This document shows positions 9,480-18,401 of a DNA stretch of 64,000 bases, piece by piece; the stretch's first letter is position 1, and each line of letters opens with the position of its first letter. The stretch spans positions 186,001-250,000 of the forward strand of contig NZ_QAAD01000007.1 in NCBI RefSeq assembly GCF_003046625.1. Reading direction: 5' to 3'. The position numbers and the translations under genes were made by a program. Below the pieces are notes generated by a model, which made no database searches, was not told where the DNA came from, and saw only the letters and a list, made by a program, of their open reading frames with translations. The stretch comes from Mangrovibacterium marinum (GTDB lineage: Bacteria > Bacteroidota > Bacteroidia > Bacteroidales > Prolixibacteraceae).

Positions 9480-10481
9480 ATGCAAAAACGAATGTATAAA
9501 TTAATGGTATTGCTGGTGTTGGGCATGACTTTGTCGCTATCGCTTGCAGCAGCCGATACCACCCGGATTGAACAGCTGAACCCGCTTACCGAGCTTCAGC
9601 AGGACTCAACTTTCGCAATGGCCGACACGCTGAGCACGAGCGATGAAGCGAAATCGACCGACAACGCAATTAAAAAGACAATTAAGACCATTCCGTCGGT
9701 GGAGCTGCGCGAGATATTCTCCTTTACCAAATTGTTTTGGGCGGTGGTTTTCTTTTTAATCGGCTACTTTGTTATTCGTTTTATCGGGAAAAGTATTGAA
9801 GCCTGGTCGGAAAAAAATGCTGAACGGCGCATTCGGGGCAAGGCCATCCTGCCGGTTGTGAAAATCGTTAGCTGGCTCATTGTTAGTTATATTATCATTC
9901 GTGGTATTTTTAACCCTTCGCCCGAGTCGCTGATTGCTTTCGGAGCGTCGGTTGGGGTGGCCGTGGGCTTTGCCGCGCAGGATTTGTTGAAGAATATTTT
10001 CGGGGGTTTTGTGATTCTGATAGACCGCCCCTTTAAAGTGGGCGACAAGATTGAAGTAGGCAGTGTTTACGGCGAAGTGCTGGATATGTCGCTGCGCTCG
10101 ACCCGCATTCAAACGCCCGACGACTCGATGGTTACCCTGCCCAATGGCGAGCTGCTCAATCAACCCATCTCGAACTCCAACTCGGGCGAATCCAATTGCC
10201 AGGTGGTGGCCGAAATTTACCTGCCCATTACCATCGATACCGTTAAGGTGCGCCAAATAGCCATTGAGGCCGCGCAAACTTCCCGCTTTGTCTATCTGGC
10301 CAAGCCCATTGCGGTGGTCTTTTTCAACGAGATTAAACACGATAAGCTGTGTTATAAAATGCGCCTCAAGGCGTATGTGATGGACATCCGTTACGAGTTC
10401 GTTTTTAAAAGCGAGATGACCGAAATCGTGATCAGCGACCTGTTGAAAGCCGGCTTGCTCGACCCTGCAATTTCGATTTAA
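9480..10481 (+). CDS. MscS-family mechanosensitive ion channel
   Basis: The protein has 333 residues, close to E. coli MscS plus an exported N-terminal extension. A signal peptide covers residues 1-26 (ending LSLAAAD). Transmembrane segments follow near residues 80-103 and 120-140. The pore-lining helix carries the Gly/Ala-rich run GASVGVAVGFAAQDLLKN, then GFVILIDRPFKVGDKIE, the start of the beta domain. NGELLNQPISN is also typical. Such channels open under membrane tension to release solutes on osmotic downshock. The gene is directly coupled to the 962-residue P-loop protein upstream (3-bp gap), which is not a usual neighbour of mscS as far as I know. Translation starts at the ATG at 9480. 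Confidence 0.93.
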   Translation: MQKRMYKLMVLLVLGMTLSLSLAAADTTRIEQLNPLTELQQDSTFAMADTLSTSDEAKSTDNAIKKTIKTIPSVELREIFSFTKLFWAVVFFLIGYFVIRFIGKSIEAWSEKNAERRIRGKAILPVVKIVSWLIVSYIIIRGIFNPSPESLIAFGASVGVAVGFAAQDLLKNIFGGFVILIDRPFKVGDKIEVGSVYGEVLDMSLRSTRIQTPDDSMVTLPNGELLNQPISNSNSGESNCQVVAEIYLPITIDTVKVRQIAIEAAQTSRFVYLAKPIAVVFFNEIKHDKLCYKMRLKAYVMDIRYEFVFKSEMTEIVISDLLKAGLLDPAISI

Positions 10482-10510
10482 ACGCTACCTGGGCCCGATT
10501 GTGGCCAACG

Positions 10511-10538
10511 AGCTTAGGGGATGGTCATTCTCCCTAAG
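10511..10538. other. Hairpin between convergent genes
   Basis: GCTTAGGG (10511-10518) and CCCTAAGC (10531-10538) form an 8-bp perfect stem with a 12-base loop between the ends of the mscS-like gene and the convergent Cys-cluster gene. There is no clear T tract, so a terminator role is only likely. Confidence 0.5.
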
Positions 10539-10546
10539 CGGGACGA

Positions 10547-11116
10547 TTAGGCTCGTCTACCTCGTCCGCGGTACATATAGTAAGTCATGACCAGCTCCAG
10601 GGCCCGTTTGATGGCTTGATTAATTGGCATGGCTTCGTTGCCCAGTTTAAAATCAATGGCGGCCAGCTGCATATAATAGTCGGCCATGACCGGCGCTTTG
10701 GCCAGTAGTTTGGGCGGCAAGAGTGCTGCCGTTGGGCTTTGCTTGATGGTTTTACAGCTCACCAGCCGGTTGTGTCCTTGCTTGTCGTGGTTGGTGGCAT
10801 AGCCAAACAGCCGACAGATTAAGCCGCGATAAGCATATTCCGAACAAGCCCCGGCTGCCCCCAAAGGTGAAAAATTAATGCACAGTGTATTGGCGGGCAG
10901 CTTCTCCAACTGATCGTAAAACAACTCTGCTTTTCCGGTTTTATAAAGATGGTAGGCCAAGGGCAGAAACTCGAGCGGGCTGGCCGAAATATCGGTTTTC
11001 AGGCAACAATGGTGACAGTTGGCGACACAGGTCAGGCCACTCTTATGGCTAAATTTTTCGGCGTGCAAAGCCGCATTTTTCAATACTTTTTGCACGCGTT
11101 GTACTTTTCGATACAT
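10547..11116 (-). CDS. YkgJ-like cysteine-cluster protein
   Basis: The call rests on a Cys-rich pattern: CVANCHHCC near the N terminus, then CINFSPLGAAGACSEYAYRGLICRLFGY, which follows the C...C...R...CR order of the YkgJ/UPF0153 family. The family is thought to bind a metal or Fe-S cluster; its reaction is unknown. I choose the ATG at 11116 (MYRKVQRVQKV), giving 189 residues. The longer frame to 11182 adds an unlikely aromatic-rich leader. The C terminus has a short Arg/Gly tail. A second family member lies at 25104-25607. The gene converges with the mscS-like gene and is separated from it by a hairpin. Cytoplasmic location is assumed because there is no signal peptide. Confidence 0.75.
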   Translation of the reverse strand: MYRKVQRVQKVLKNAALHAEKFSHKSGLTCVANCHHCCLKTDISASPLEFLPLAYHLYKTGKAELFYDQLEKLPANTLCINFSPLGAAGACSEYAYRGLICRLFGYATNHDKQGHNRLVSCKTIKQSPTAALLPPKLLAKAPVMADYYMQLAAIDFKLGNEAMPINQAIKRALELVMTYYMYRGRGRRA

Positions 11117-11263
11117 AGAAAATACGCACAAATTAAATCGATAAACATAAAATGTAAGGGACGCATACTCCGGGACGGACATCCGCGGATGTTGGGCGTA
11201 AAGCTACGAATTAGTCGAATCCGTTATGCTGCATGAGGTGAAAATTATCATCATCGTTTTACC

Positions 11264-12784
11264 TTAAAATTGAAAGTAGATAAACTGCTGAATGTCGGAT
11301 TGCGAAACCGCCTGAATGAGCAGGATTATGAACACGCAAAGGATCAGCTGCACCGCCATATTCTGTCGGATAAACCATCCCCTGATTTTTTCTTTTTGAT
11401 GAAACGGAAACCAGATCAGCAGAAAACCCAGCAGCAGAATGCCGCATACCGGCAAATACGACCACAGTCCTTCGCTGGTGGTTCGGGGCACAAAATGATG
11501 CTTTATTTGGTAAAACAGATGGTAGATTTTCTCTTGATTTTCGCCCCGAAAAAAGACCCAGCCAAAGCTGACCAGCTGGAAGGTGAAGAAGATGGAAACG
11601 AATTTGCCGATTCCCCCGGTGTTGGGCTTCAGCAGCCTTAACTGACGGAACAGTTTCTCCAAGGCCAGGCCAATCCCGTGAATTCCTCCCCAGATGATAA
11701 AATGCCAGCTTGCCCCGTGCCACAGTCCTCCCAGAAGCATGGTGATAAGCAGGTTGCTGTACATCCGAAGCTTGCTCTTTCGGTTTCCGCCCAGCGGGAT
11801 GTAAAGGTAGTCGCGCAGCCACAGCGACAGAGAAATGTGCCAGCGGCGCCAGAAATCGGTTAGCCCCCGGGCACAATACGGAGCATTGAAATTCACCGGT
11901 ATTTTGTAGCCCAAAAGCAGGGCCAGCCCAATGGCAATGTCGGTATACCCCGAAAAGTCGCAATAAATTTGCACCGAATAGCTGTAAATAGCTGCCAGGT
12001 TTTCCAGCCCCGAGTAGGAGCCGGGAGCATCGAACACCCGATCAACCAGGTTGAGAGCCAGAAAATCGGCAATGACCAGTTTCTTGAACAGTCCCTTCAA
12101 AATCAGAAAGACAGCATGGCTTAGTTCTTCGCGGCTCAGCCGATATTTTTGATACAGCTGCGGGATGAAGGATGCTGCCCGCACAATGGGGCCGGCAACC
12201 AGTTGCGGGAAAAAGCTGAGGTAGAAGCAGAAATCGACCGGATTTTTCACGACCGCAACTTTGTTGGTTCGCAGGTCGGCCAGGTAACTGATGGCCTGAA
12301 AAGTATAGAATGAAATGCCAATAGGCAGTACAATGCTGTGCACATCGGCCATCCCCGACGAGACTTGATTGAGCAGCCAGCCCAACCAGTTAAAAACAGT
12401 ATAGTTGGTTCCGAAAAAGTGGTTGACGCTTTCGGTAAAGAAATAGCTGTACTTGAAGTAAGCAAGAACAAGCAGGTTGAAGCTCACCGCAGCAATTATC
12501 CATAGTTTTGTTCGTCGAAAACGGTGGATCAGCAAGCCAAAGCCGTAATTGGCCAGGCAGGAGAAAAGCAGAAGCGAAAGAAAAGCGCCATTGATTTGGT
12601 AGTAAACATACCAGCTGACAAGTAGCAGATAGCTGTTCCGGAGCAAACTCTTTTGGTAGAAAAAGCTGTACAGCCCCAGGATGATGGCAAAGGCAAGCCA
12701 AAAGGCGATGCCGGTGTAGAACAGCGGCTTGTTTTCGTTATAATGCAGCAGCTGGTCGGCGATGTTTTTCAGTTGTTCGTCCAT
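11264..12784 (-). CDS. MBOAT-family membrane O-acyltransferase (AlgI/DltB-like)
   Basis: The 506-residue protein has about ten or more transmembrane helices. It carries the MBOAT signatures FWRRWHISLSLWLRDYLYIPLGG and GGLWHGASWHFIIWGG, where the second contains the conserved catalytic His. Enzymes of this type pass acetyl or other acyl groups across the membrane to modify polysaccharide, alginate, peptidoglycan or teichoic acid. The start codon overlaps the end of the upstream SGNH hydrolase gene by 16 bp, so both proteins are almost certainly made together. This matches the two-part logic of AlgI-AlgJ/X and PatA-PatB, where the MBOAT protein exports the acyl group and the SGNH protein transfers it. 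The glycan acceptor is unknown; the neighbouring lytic transglycosylase makes peptidoglycan one possibility. Confidence 0.93.
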   Translation of the reverse strand: MDEQLKNIADQLLHYNENKPLFYTGIAFWLAFAIILGLYSFFYQKSLLRNSYLLLVSWYVYYQINGAFLSLLLFSCLANYGFGLLIHRFRRTKLWIIAAVSFNLLVLAYFKYSYFFTESVNHFFGTNYTVFNWLGWLLNQVSSGMADVHSIVLPIGISFYTFQAISYLADLRTNKVAVVKNPVDFCFYLSFFPQLVAGPIVRAASFIPQLYQKYRLSREELSHAVFLILKGLFKKLVIADFLALNLVDRVFDAPGSYSGLENLAAIYSYSVQIYCDFSGYTDIAIGLALLLGYKIPVNFNAPYCARGLTDFWRRWHISLSLWLRDYLYIPLGGNRKSKLRMYSNLLITMLLGGLWHGASWHFIIWGGIHGIGLALEKLFRQLRLLKPNTGGIGKFVSIFFTFQLVSFGWVFFRGENQEKIYHLFYQIKHHFVPRTTSEGLWSYLPVCGILLLGFLLIWFPFHQKEKIRGWFIRQNMAVQLILCVFIILLIQAVSQSDIQQFIYFQF

Positions 12785-14178
12785 GCCAGTTGCTGCTGGT
12801 TGTCAAACTCGCTGATAAGTAAACGGGCGATTTCGTTGCCAATTTTTTCTCCACCGCGTTGCGAAAAATGAATATAGTCTTTTCGGCCCAGGGGAGGCTC
12901 GCTGTTTACCCATCTTATCATGCTGCCCGATCCGCCCATGAAGGCTTCCAGATCCCAGAACAGGCACTGGTTGGCTTGGGCTACGGCACGCTGTACTTGC
13001 TTAATTTGGGCAATGTTGGCATACGACCGAAACTCGCCGTTCTCGCGCTTAGCCATATCGGAAACCCCAACGATGATGATGGGTGTGTGTGGGCACAGCT
13101 CGCGGATAATTTGTACCTGATCGCTTAGATGTCGTCCGAAAGAGCGGTTTGTGGCGGTGAAGTAGGGCACCACATTCACCCCGAACTGAAGAATAAACAA
13201 ATCCGGAGTCAGCTGATCCATCATGGCTTTCAGTTCTGCTTTGTTTCCCTTGCTGAACGGGGGAAATGCCTGTCCGCGCAAAGCAATATTGTCGACAAAA
13301 ACGCCCCATGGACTATCCAGCGACAGGCCGGCAATCCACAAGCTGTCCTTCGCGGTAAATTGGATGGTCAGTTCCTTCGGCGTTTGGTCAAAGTCAAGTT
13401 CGATGTTGCTTGTTGCCAGAGTCGGAGCGCTCTGTTTTTCAAAAACGGGCCGGGCGGCATTGCTGCACGAAATACGAACCGAATCGTTGGCATAGTAGAA
13501 CAACCGCACTTGCTGGTAGTCGGACTGCGGGTTGAGGAACTTCAGCCGATTGATGCGGAACCAGCAGTCGTGTTGCTGGGGGGCCAGTGCCAGGCTATTT
13601 TGGAACAGCACGCTTTTGTTGCGCTGTCCCATGGCTTTTATCGGAATCATTTTCCAATTATCCGAAGTGGTCATGATCAGCTGATGAGCCGGATTGTAGT
13701 AGGGGGCTCCGGCAATCAGCCCGGGGCCGTGACCACCGTAGTGCTGTTGTAGTTTTTGGCGCAGGGCCGATGTAATTTGGTCTCCTTCAATTTGCGAGTC
13801 GCCGTAGTAGATAATCCGCACTTGCTCTTTGTTCGATGACAGTTGCCCCAGCTTGTGAGCCAGCGCAGCGAGTCGGATGCTGTCGGTTGCTGCATATTCC
13901 AGCTCCGATGTGTAAGTTGCCGGCAGTTGCGGCTTAAGGGCAGGGCCCGGCAGCAGGCTGTCAGCCTCGTTTGCCCCCGCCGGAGCAACTGCTGTGTCGG
14001 GAATCAGCTTTCCCGGCGGGCTGGTTTGCTGGAGGGGCGTTGATACGGCGTGAGTGAGTTGCGGAACGGGCGTGAGCACAAACTTTTCTTCCTGGTTTGC
14101 CTGCATACGATACAAGGAAACCAGGAAGAGTAAAATAAGTACTGAGCTAAGGAAGAGAAAGGCCCGAAATGGTTTCAT
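12769..14178 (-). CDS. Membrane-anchored SGNH/GDSL hydrolase-like acyltransferase partner
   Basis: The protein has 469 residues. One N-terminal transmembrane helix (about 7-24) anchors a periplasmic domain after a low-complexity Pro/Gln-rich linker. The SGNH blocks are visible: IIYYGDSQIEGD with the nucleophile Ser, then LQFGVN with the block III Asn, then DYIHFSQRGG, which supplies the Asp-x-x-His pair. A beta-sandwich-like insert lies between the first two blocks. The coupled MBOAT gene, whose start overlaps this stop by 16 bp, indicates that it works as an acyl-transferring or deacylating partner in glycan modification. I start at the ATG at 14178; the TTG two codons upstream is less likely. 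The true acceptor is not visible from sequence. Confidence 0.85.
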   Translation of the reverse strand: MKPFRAFLFLSSVLILLFLVSLYRMQANQEEKFVLTPVPQLTHAVSTPLQQTSPPGKLIPDTAVAPAGANEADSLLPGPALKPQLPATYTSELEYAATDSIRLAALAHKLGQLSSNKEQVRIIYYGDSQIEGDQITSALRQKLQQHYGGHGPGLIAGAPYYNPAHQLIMTTSDNWKMIPIKAMGQRNKSVLFQNSLALAPQQHDCWFRINRLKFLNPQSDYQQVRLFYYANDSVRISCSNAARPVFEKQSAPTLATSNIELDFDQTPKELTIQFTAKDSLWIAGLSLDSPWGVFVDNIALRGQAFPPFSKGNKAELKAMMDQLTPDLFILQFGVNVVPYFTATNRSFGRHLSDQVQIIRELCPHTPIIIVGVSDMAKRENGEFRSYANIAQIKQVQRAVAQANQCLFWDLEAFMGGSGSMIRWVNSEPPLGRKDYIHFSQRGGEKIGNEIARLLISEFDNQQQLAWTNN

Positions 14179-14258
14179 ACTCAATCATTCAACTTGGCTA
14201 AATGTAGTATGAAAATCGGGGCTTTGCAAATGTGTAAGCTGCTAAGCAGTGCTCGCGT

Positions 14259-15836
14259 TTAGCCTTTGGGCTGTATTTTTAATTTTTGTCCCGGCTTGAT
14301 GGTATTTCCACTCATCTTGTTCAGGCGCATGATATCCTGATTCGACACGCCCGGGAAACGACGGGCGATGGACCATAGTGAGTCGCCACGGCGGACGGTG
14401 TAGTACACAAATTTGCCGTCGGAGCTAACTTGCGATGAGGCACTGGCTCTGTTAGTCAGTTTTACGCTGCTCGATTGGGCATAGGCATCGCCTTTGCCAC
14501 TGGGCACGTAAATTACTATTTTCTGGCCTACGCGGATTAGGTTCCGGCGAATGTTGTTCCAGTAGCGCAGGTCGTTAATGCGCACATGAAAGCGGTTGGC
14601 AATATAGCCCAGGTTGTCGCCCGATTTTACGGTATACACCAGGCGGTCTTTACCGCTTACATCGCTTCCTCCCGAATAGTAGCCCCGCTCTTTGGGAACC
14701 AGAACTTCGTTGTTGGGGAAGAATTCATTTCTGCGTAAAGCATACACCTGTTCTTCCATATCGATGAACTCCGGAATTTTCTCAATTGGCAAACGTAGCG
14801 CGTACGGTTTGTTGGCTTTGGCGGGGATAATGTCCAGACGGTATTGCGGGTTCAGGCTTTGCAGCTCTTCGATCGGTACATTCAGTGTTTCCGAAATCTG
14901 CTTAAAGTGAACGTAGTTGTTCACGTGAATGGTGTCGGTCACAATCGGGAAATCCGGATAGCGCGGCGTCAGGTTGTGCTGCTGGTAAAAATTCATGACA
15001 TAGGCAGCGGCAATGAAGGCCGGCACATAGCCGCGGGTTTCGCGGGGCAGGTAATAGTAAATCGACCAGTAGTTGCGGGCACCTCCGGCACGGCGGATGG
15101 CTTTGTTCACATTGCCCGGTCCGCAGTTGTAGGCGGCAATCACCAAATGCCAGTTTTTGTAAATCTTGTACAGATCGTTCAGGTAGCGGGCGGCAGCCTC
15201 GGATGACTTCTCCGGATCGCGGCGTTCATCAACAAAGGTGCCAATGTCGAGTTTATACATTTTTCCGGTTCCGTACATAAACTGCCACAAGCCAACCGCA
15301 TTGGCACGTGAGCGTGCTGTGGGATTTAAGGCCGACTCGATCACCGGCATATATTTCAGTTCCTGCGGCAGATCGTATTTGTCGAGCTGTTCTTCGATCA
15401 TCGGAAAGTAAAAGCTCGACAAGCCAAGCATCATCTCGGTAAGGCTCTGGCGGCGTTGTACGTAAAGCTCAATAAAGTTTTTGACGGTTTTGTTGAAGGA
15501 CAGATCAACAAACGAGTCGATACTTTGTAAACGCTGAATATAAATTGAATCGGGCAGGGAACTCAGTTGAGCATCGAGTGAGTCCTGCTGAAAAAAATCG
15601 GTATTGAAGGAATTCTGAATGTACCACGAGTGATAAAGACTGTCCAGCTGTTCGGCGAACAGGTCGTTCAGGTTCTCGTCGGGATAGGCAAATTTCGATT
15701 GGTAACCGTTTACCGTATCCAGGGCTAATACTTCAATGCGTTTTATTTGTTTCAGATTAATGCGTTCTTCGCTTTTGGCGTAGCCGCTGTAACCGATGAG
15801 TACTGTCAGTAAAAATAAAATAAACTCCTTCTTCAT
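14259..15836 (-). CDS. MltD-like lytic transglycosylase with two LysM domains
   Basis: The 525-residue protein has a signal peptide (cleavage near residue 20, after YSGYA). A lytic transglycosylase domain follows at about 140-290. It contains MPVIESALNPTARS with the catalytic Glu, then NAVGLWQFMYGTG and IAAYNCGPGNVNKAIRRAGG. The C-terminal part has two LysM peptidoglycan-binding repeats, starting near YTVKSGDNLGYIANRF and YTVRRGDSLWSIARRF. The enzyme cleaves the glycan strand of peptidoglycan in the periplasm, forming anhydromuropeptides. It is downstream of the DUF5683 gene (15-bp gap) and of parAB on the same strand, so it may share their transcript. Confidence 0.95.
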   Translation of the reverse strand: MKKEFILFLLTVLIGYSGYAKSEERINLKQIKRIEVLALDTVNGYQSKFAYPDENLNDLFAEQLDSLYHSWYIQNSFNTDFFQQDSLDAQLSSLPDSIYIQRLQSIDSFVDLSFNKTVKNFIELYVQRRQSLTEMMLGLSSFYFPMIEEQLDKYDLPQELKYMPVIESALNPTARSRANAVGLWQFMYGTGKMYKLDIGTFVDERRDPEKSSEAAARYLNDLYKIYKNWHLVIAAYNCGPGNVNKAIRRAGGARNYWSIYYYLPRETRGYVPAFIAAAYVMNFYQQHNLTPRYPDFPIVTDTIHVNNYVHFKQISETLNVPIEELQSLNPQYRLDIIPAKANKPYALRLPIEKIPEFIDMEEQVYALRRNEFFPNNEVLVPKERGYYSGGSDVSGKDRLVYTVKSGDNLGYIANRFHVRINDLRYWNNIRRNLIRVGQKIVIYVPSGKGDAYAQSSSVKLTNRASASSQVSSDGKFVYYTVRRGDSLWSIARRFPGVSNQDIMRLNKMSGNTIKPGQKLKIQPKG

Positions 15837-15851
15837 TCTTCTCTCCCCGTG

Positions 15852-16460
15852 TTAAAAATTAAAACTTACATGAACTCCGGGGAAAGCTTTGCCCTGGCAA
15901 TACATCGGACCCGGCGTCCATTGCATCGTCAGGTCGTCCCCGATGTCAAAATTGAAAAAATGTGCATCAACTGTGGCATCGATGATGTTTAAAGCATAAA
16001 AACCAGCCGTCAGGATAATCATGAAATCCCGATTCCGACGCGCGGCATCTTTGGCGTTCTTTAGCCTGGTGGTAAACTGGGCAACCTGACTGGCATTGTT
16101 CCAGTTCCAGTTTCCCTCAATCACCAGTTCTTCATAAGAGTTTGAATTCGGATCATCGTCGATAATGTCGGCATAAGCCTGCTTATACAGAACGTAATGG
16201 TCGTTATTCCAGTTAATTGCATATCCAAATGCGATGAAGCCACCATATATTAACGGTAGTTTCCAATATTTCTTGTTATAAATTTGTCCTAACCCCGGAA
16301 GTACCGCCGAGTAGATGGTGGCTTTACGCGGCGAATGGACCTGTTGAGTGCTTGCAACATCCAGGGTGTCGGCCATTGCGCGGATCTCCTGTTGTGCAAA
16401 CGACGAAAATCCTGTTAATGCCAACAGGATTGTTACGATGACTATTCTTAAATGCCTCAA
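15852..16460 (-). CDS. DUF5683-type exported protein with TTG start
   Basis: I place the start at the TTG at 16458-16460, 22 bp after the parB stop. An A/G-rich stretch precedes it, and it gives a proper signal peptide (RHLRIVIVTILLALTGFSSFAQ). The ATG at 16541 would overlap parB by 59 bp and put an odd Trp-rich leader before the signal sequence. The mature part has RKATIYSAVLPGLGQIYNKKYWKLP, a repeated hydrophobic pair and a long polar helix, as seen in DUF5683 proteins next to parB in Bacteroidetes. The function is unknown. It is probably a membrane or envelope protein. The final part is short and aromatic (VHVSFNF), consistent with an outer-membrane-type end. Confidence 0.8.
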   Translation of the reverse strand: MRHLRIVIVTILLALTGFSSFAQQEIRAMADTLDVASTQQVHSPRKATIYSAVLPGLGQIYNKKYWKLPLIYGGFIAFGYAINWNNDHYVLYKQAYADIIDDDPNSNSYEELVIEGNWNWNNASQVAQFTTRLKNAKDAARRNRDFMIILTAGFYALNIIDATVDAHFFNFDIGDDLTMQWTPGPMYCQGKAFPGVHVSFNF

Positions 16461-16482
16461 TTTACTTTTTCTTTGAAATTGT

Positions 16483-17370
16483 TTAGCGGCCCAGTTTATC
16501 CAGAATACCCATAATCCGTTCCAAATCTTTAGGCGTACCAAAAGGAATGACGATTTTACCTTTCCCTTTGTTGTTCATTGCAAAGTCAACTTTAGTACTG
16601 AAAAAGGAACTCAGGTGGCTTTTCAGTTCTTCGTATTCCTGCGGGTATTTTTCTTTGCCGGCTTTTTGTTCTGTTTTGGCCTGGGCAGCAGCTCCGTTTG
16701 CCAGATGCCGAACGATCTCCTCGACCTTGCGAACCGATAGATCTTCCTCCAGAATCAGCTCATAAATCGACAGCTGATCTTCGGGGTTGGCAATGTTGAC
16801 CAAGGCACGGGCATGTCCCATGCTGATGGTCTTATCGATGATTCCTTTTTGGATTAATGTTGGCAGTTTCAATAAGCGCAAATAGTTGGAGATGGTCGAC
16901 CGTTTTTTGCCGACGCGTTCACTCAGCACTTCCTGCGTTAAGTTGCATTCGTCGAGTAAGCGCTGGTACGAAAGGGCTACCTCAATGGCATCCAGGTCTT
17001 CGCGCTGAATGTTTTCCACCAAGGCCATTTCGAGCATGCCGTCATCCTGTGCTGTGCGAACATAGGCTGGCACTGTTTTCAATCCGGCAATTTTTGATGC
17101 CCGGAAGCGTCGCTCACCGGCAATGATCTGATATTGATCCTCGGTTACTTTCCGAAGCGTGATGGGCTGGATAATCCCCAGCTCTTTGATCGACGCTGCC
17201 AGTTCTTGCAGGGCTGTGTCGTCAAAATTTGTCCGGGGTTGAAAAGGGTTGGCTTCAATTTGATCAACCGCTATTTCGTTGATCGATGCCTTGGCCGGAA
17301 CTTCTTTTTGTTTGTCGGCATCATCGATCAAAGCGCCTAAACCTCTACCTAATGCACTTCTTTTCGCCAT
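16483..17370 (-). CDS. parB: Chromosome partitioning protein ParB
   Basis: The 295-residue protein begins MAKRSALGRGLGALI, the standard ParA-interacting N terminus. The ParB/Srx CTPase region has IEANPFQPR and the GERRFRAS motif. The helix-turn-helix region (LTQEVLSERVGKKRSTISNYLRLL) binds parS. A C-terminal dimerisation segment follows. It loads on parS sites near the origin and works with ParA in segregation of new origins. parA lies 16 bp upstream in the same operon. I did not find a convincing parS palindrome in the window, so the sites may be elsewhere. Confidence 0.96.
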   Translation of the reverse strand: MAKRSALGRGLGALIDDADKQKEVPAKASINEIAVDQIEANPFQPRTNFDDTALQELAASIKELGIIQPITLRKVTEDQYQIIAGERRFRASKIAGLKTVPAYVRTAQDDGMLEMALVENIQREDLDAIEVALSYQRLLDECNLTQEVLSERVGKKRSTISNYLRLLKLPTLIQKGIIDKTISMGHARALVNIANPEDQLSIYELILEEDLSVRKVEEIVRHLANGAAAQAKTEQKAGKEKYPQEYEELKSHLSSFFSTKVDFAMNNKGKGKIVIPFGTPKDLERIMGILDKLGR

Positions 17371-17386
17371 ATCTTATCGAGCTCTA

Positions 17387-18187
17387 TTAGTCAATTACTT
17401 TTTCAGAATTCTTGATCTTGGTCAGATCATTTTTTTGTAAAATCTCGCGGGCCAGTTCCATATAGCTGACAGCTCCACGCGAGCTGGCATCGTACAAGAC
17501 GGCAGGGATCCCAAAACTGGGGGCCTCGCTGAGTTTGATGTTACGGTTGATCAGGGTTTCGAAAACCATATCACCAAAGTGGGTACGAACTTCCTCTAAC
17601 ACCTGGTTGGCCAGGTTCAGCCGCGAGTCGTACATGGTCAACAGGAATCCTTCAATTTCCAGCTCCGGGTTTAAGCGGGTTTGGATAATCTTGATGGTAT
17701 TCAGAAGTTTTCCTAATCCTTCCAATGCAAAATATTCGCACTGTACGGGAATAATGATTGAATCGGCTGCCGTAAGGGCATTCACGGTGATCAGCCCCAA
17801 CGATGGGGAGCAATCAATCAGGATAAAATCGTAATCCTCCCGGATTTGGTCGATCACCATGGTTAAAACCTTTTCGCGGTTGGGCAGGTTCAGCATCTCA
17901 ATTTCAGCACCTACCAGGTCAATATGCGAAGGGATCAGATCAAGTCCGTCAATTTCGGATTTGAGAATGATCTTGCGCGGATCCATTTCTTCAACGATAC
18001 ATTCGTAAATGCTGGTTTTTACGTTTTTTACGTCGAAGCCGATTCCGGAGGTGGCATTAGCCTGTGGGTCAGCGTCGATAATCAGGACTTTCTTTTCCAG
18101 CACAGCAAGGCTGGCAGCCAGGTTGATGGCTGTTGTTGTCTTGCCAACGCCTCCTTTTTGATTTGCTAAAGCGATAACTTTTCCCAT
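17387..18187 (-). CDS. parA: Chromosome partitioning ATPase ParA/Soj
   Basis: From the ATG at 18187 the protein is 266 residues and begins MGKVIALANQKGGVGKTTT, the deviant Walker A of ParA proteins. The frame stays open to 18289, but that extension is not typical of the family. Further motifs are IIDADPQANATSGIG (Walker A') and YDFILIDCSPSLGLITVNAL (Walker B). It forms nucleoid-bound ATP dimers that pull ParB-parS complexes apart. It starts the parA-parB-DUF5683 operon. Its position with ParB suggests a chromosomal, origin-related pair rather than a plasmid system, since housekeeping genes surround it. Confidence 0.96.
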   Translation of the reverse strand: MGKVIALANQKGGVGKTTTAINLAASLAVLEKKVLIIDADPQANATSGIGFDVKNVKTSIYECIVEEMDPRKIILKSEIDGLDLIPSHIDLVGAEIEMLNLPNREKVLTMVIDQIREDYDFILIDCSPSLGLITVNALTAADSIIIPVQCEYFALEGLGKLLNTIKIIQTRLNPELEIEGFLLTMYDSRLNLANQVLEEVRTHFGDMVFETLINRNIKLSEAPSFGIPAVLYDASSRGAVSYMELAREILQKNDLTKIKNSEKVID

Positions 18188-18401
18188 AGGTTTTTCCAGT
18201 GTTTTGCAGAGATTCAAAGTTAATATTTTATGCGAAAATGCTTCGTAAGTTGAAAAATTAATCGATTGGATACCGGAAGAGCCGGACATACTTTCTCCAC
18301 GCTGGAGGGGATGTTTTCTGGCTTTTTCGGAGTTTGCAAAAATAACATTTTTTGCGTGGGATTGCTGGTTTTACAAAATTTAACAGCACATTTGCCCAGC
18401 G

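Noticed and set aside
13129-13752. 207-codon frame antisense to the SGNH protein gene
   Set aside because: The SGNH motifs and the MBOAT coupling support the other strand.
16460-18400. Search for parS near parAB
   Set aside because: No 16-bp palindrome like TGTTTCACGTGAAACA was seen by eye in this stretch or elsewhere in the window.
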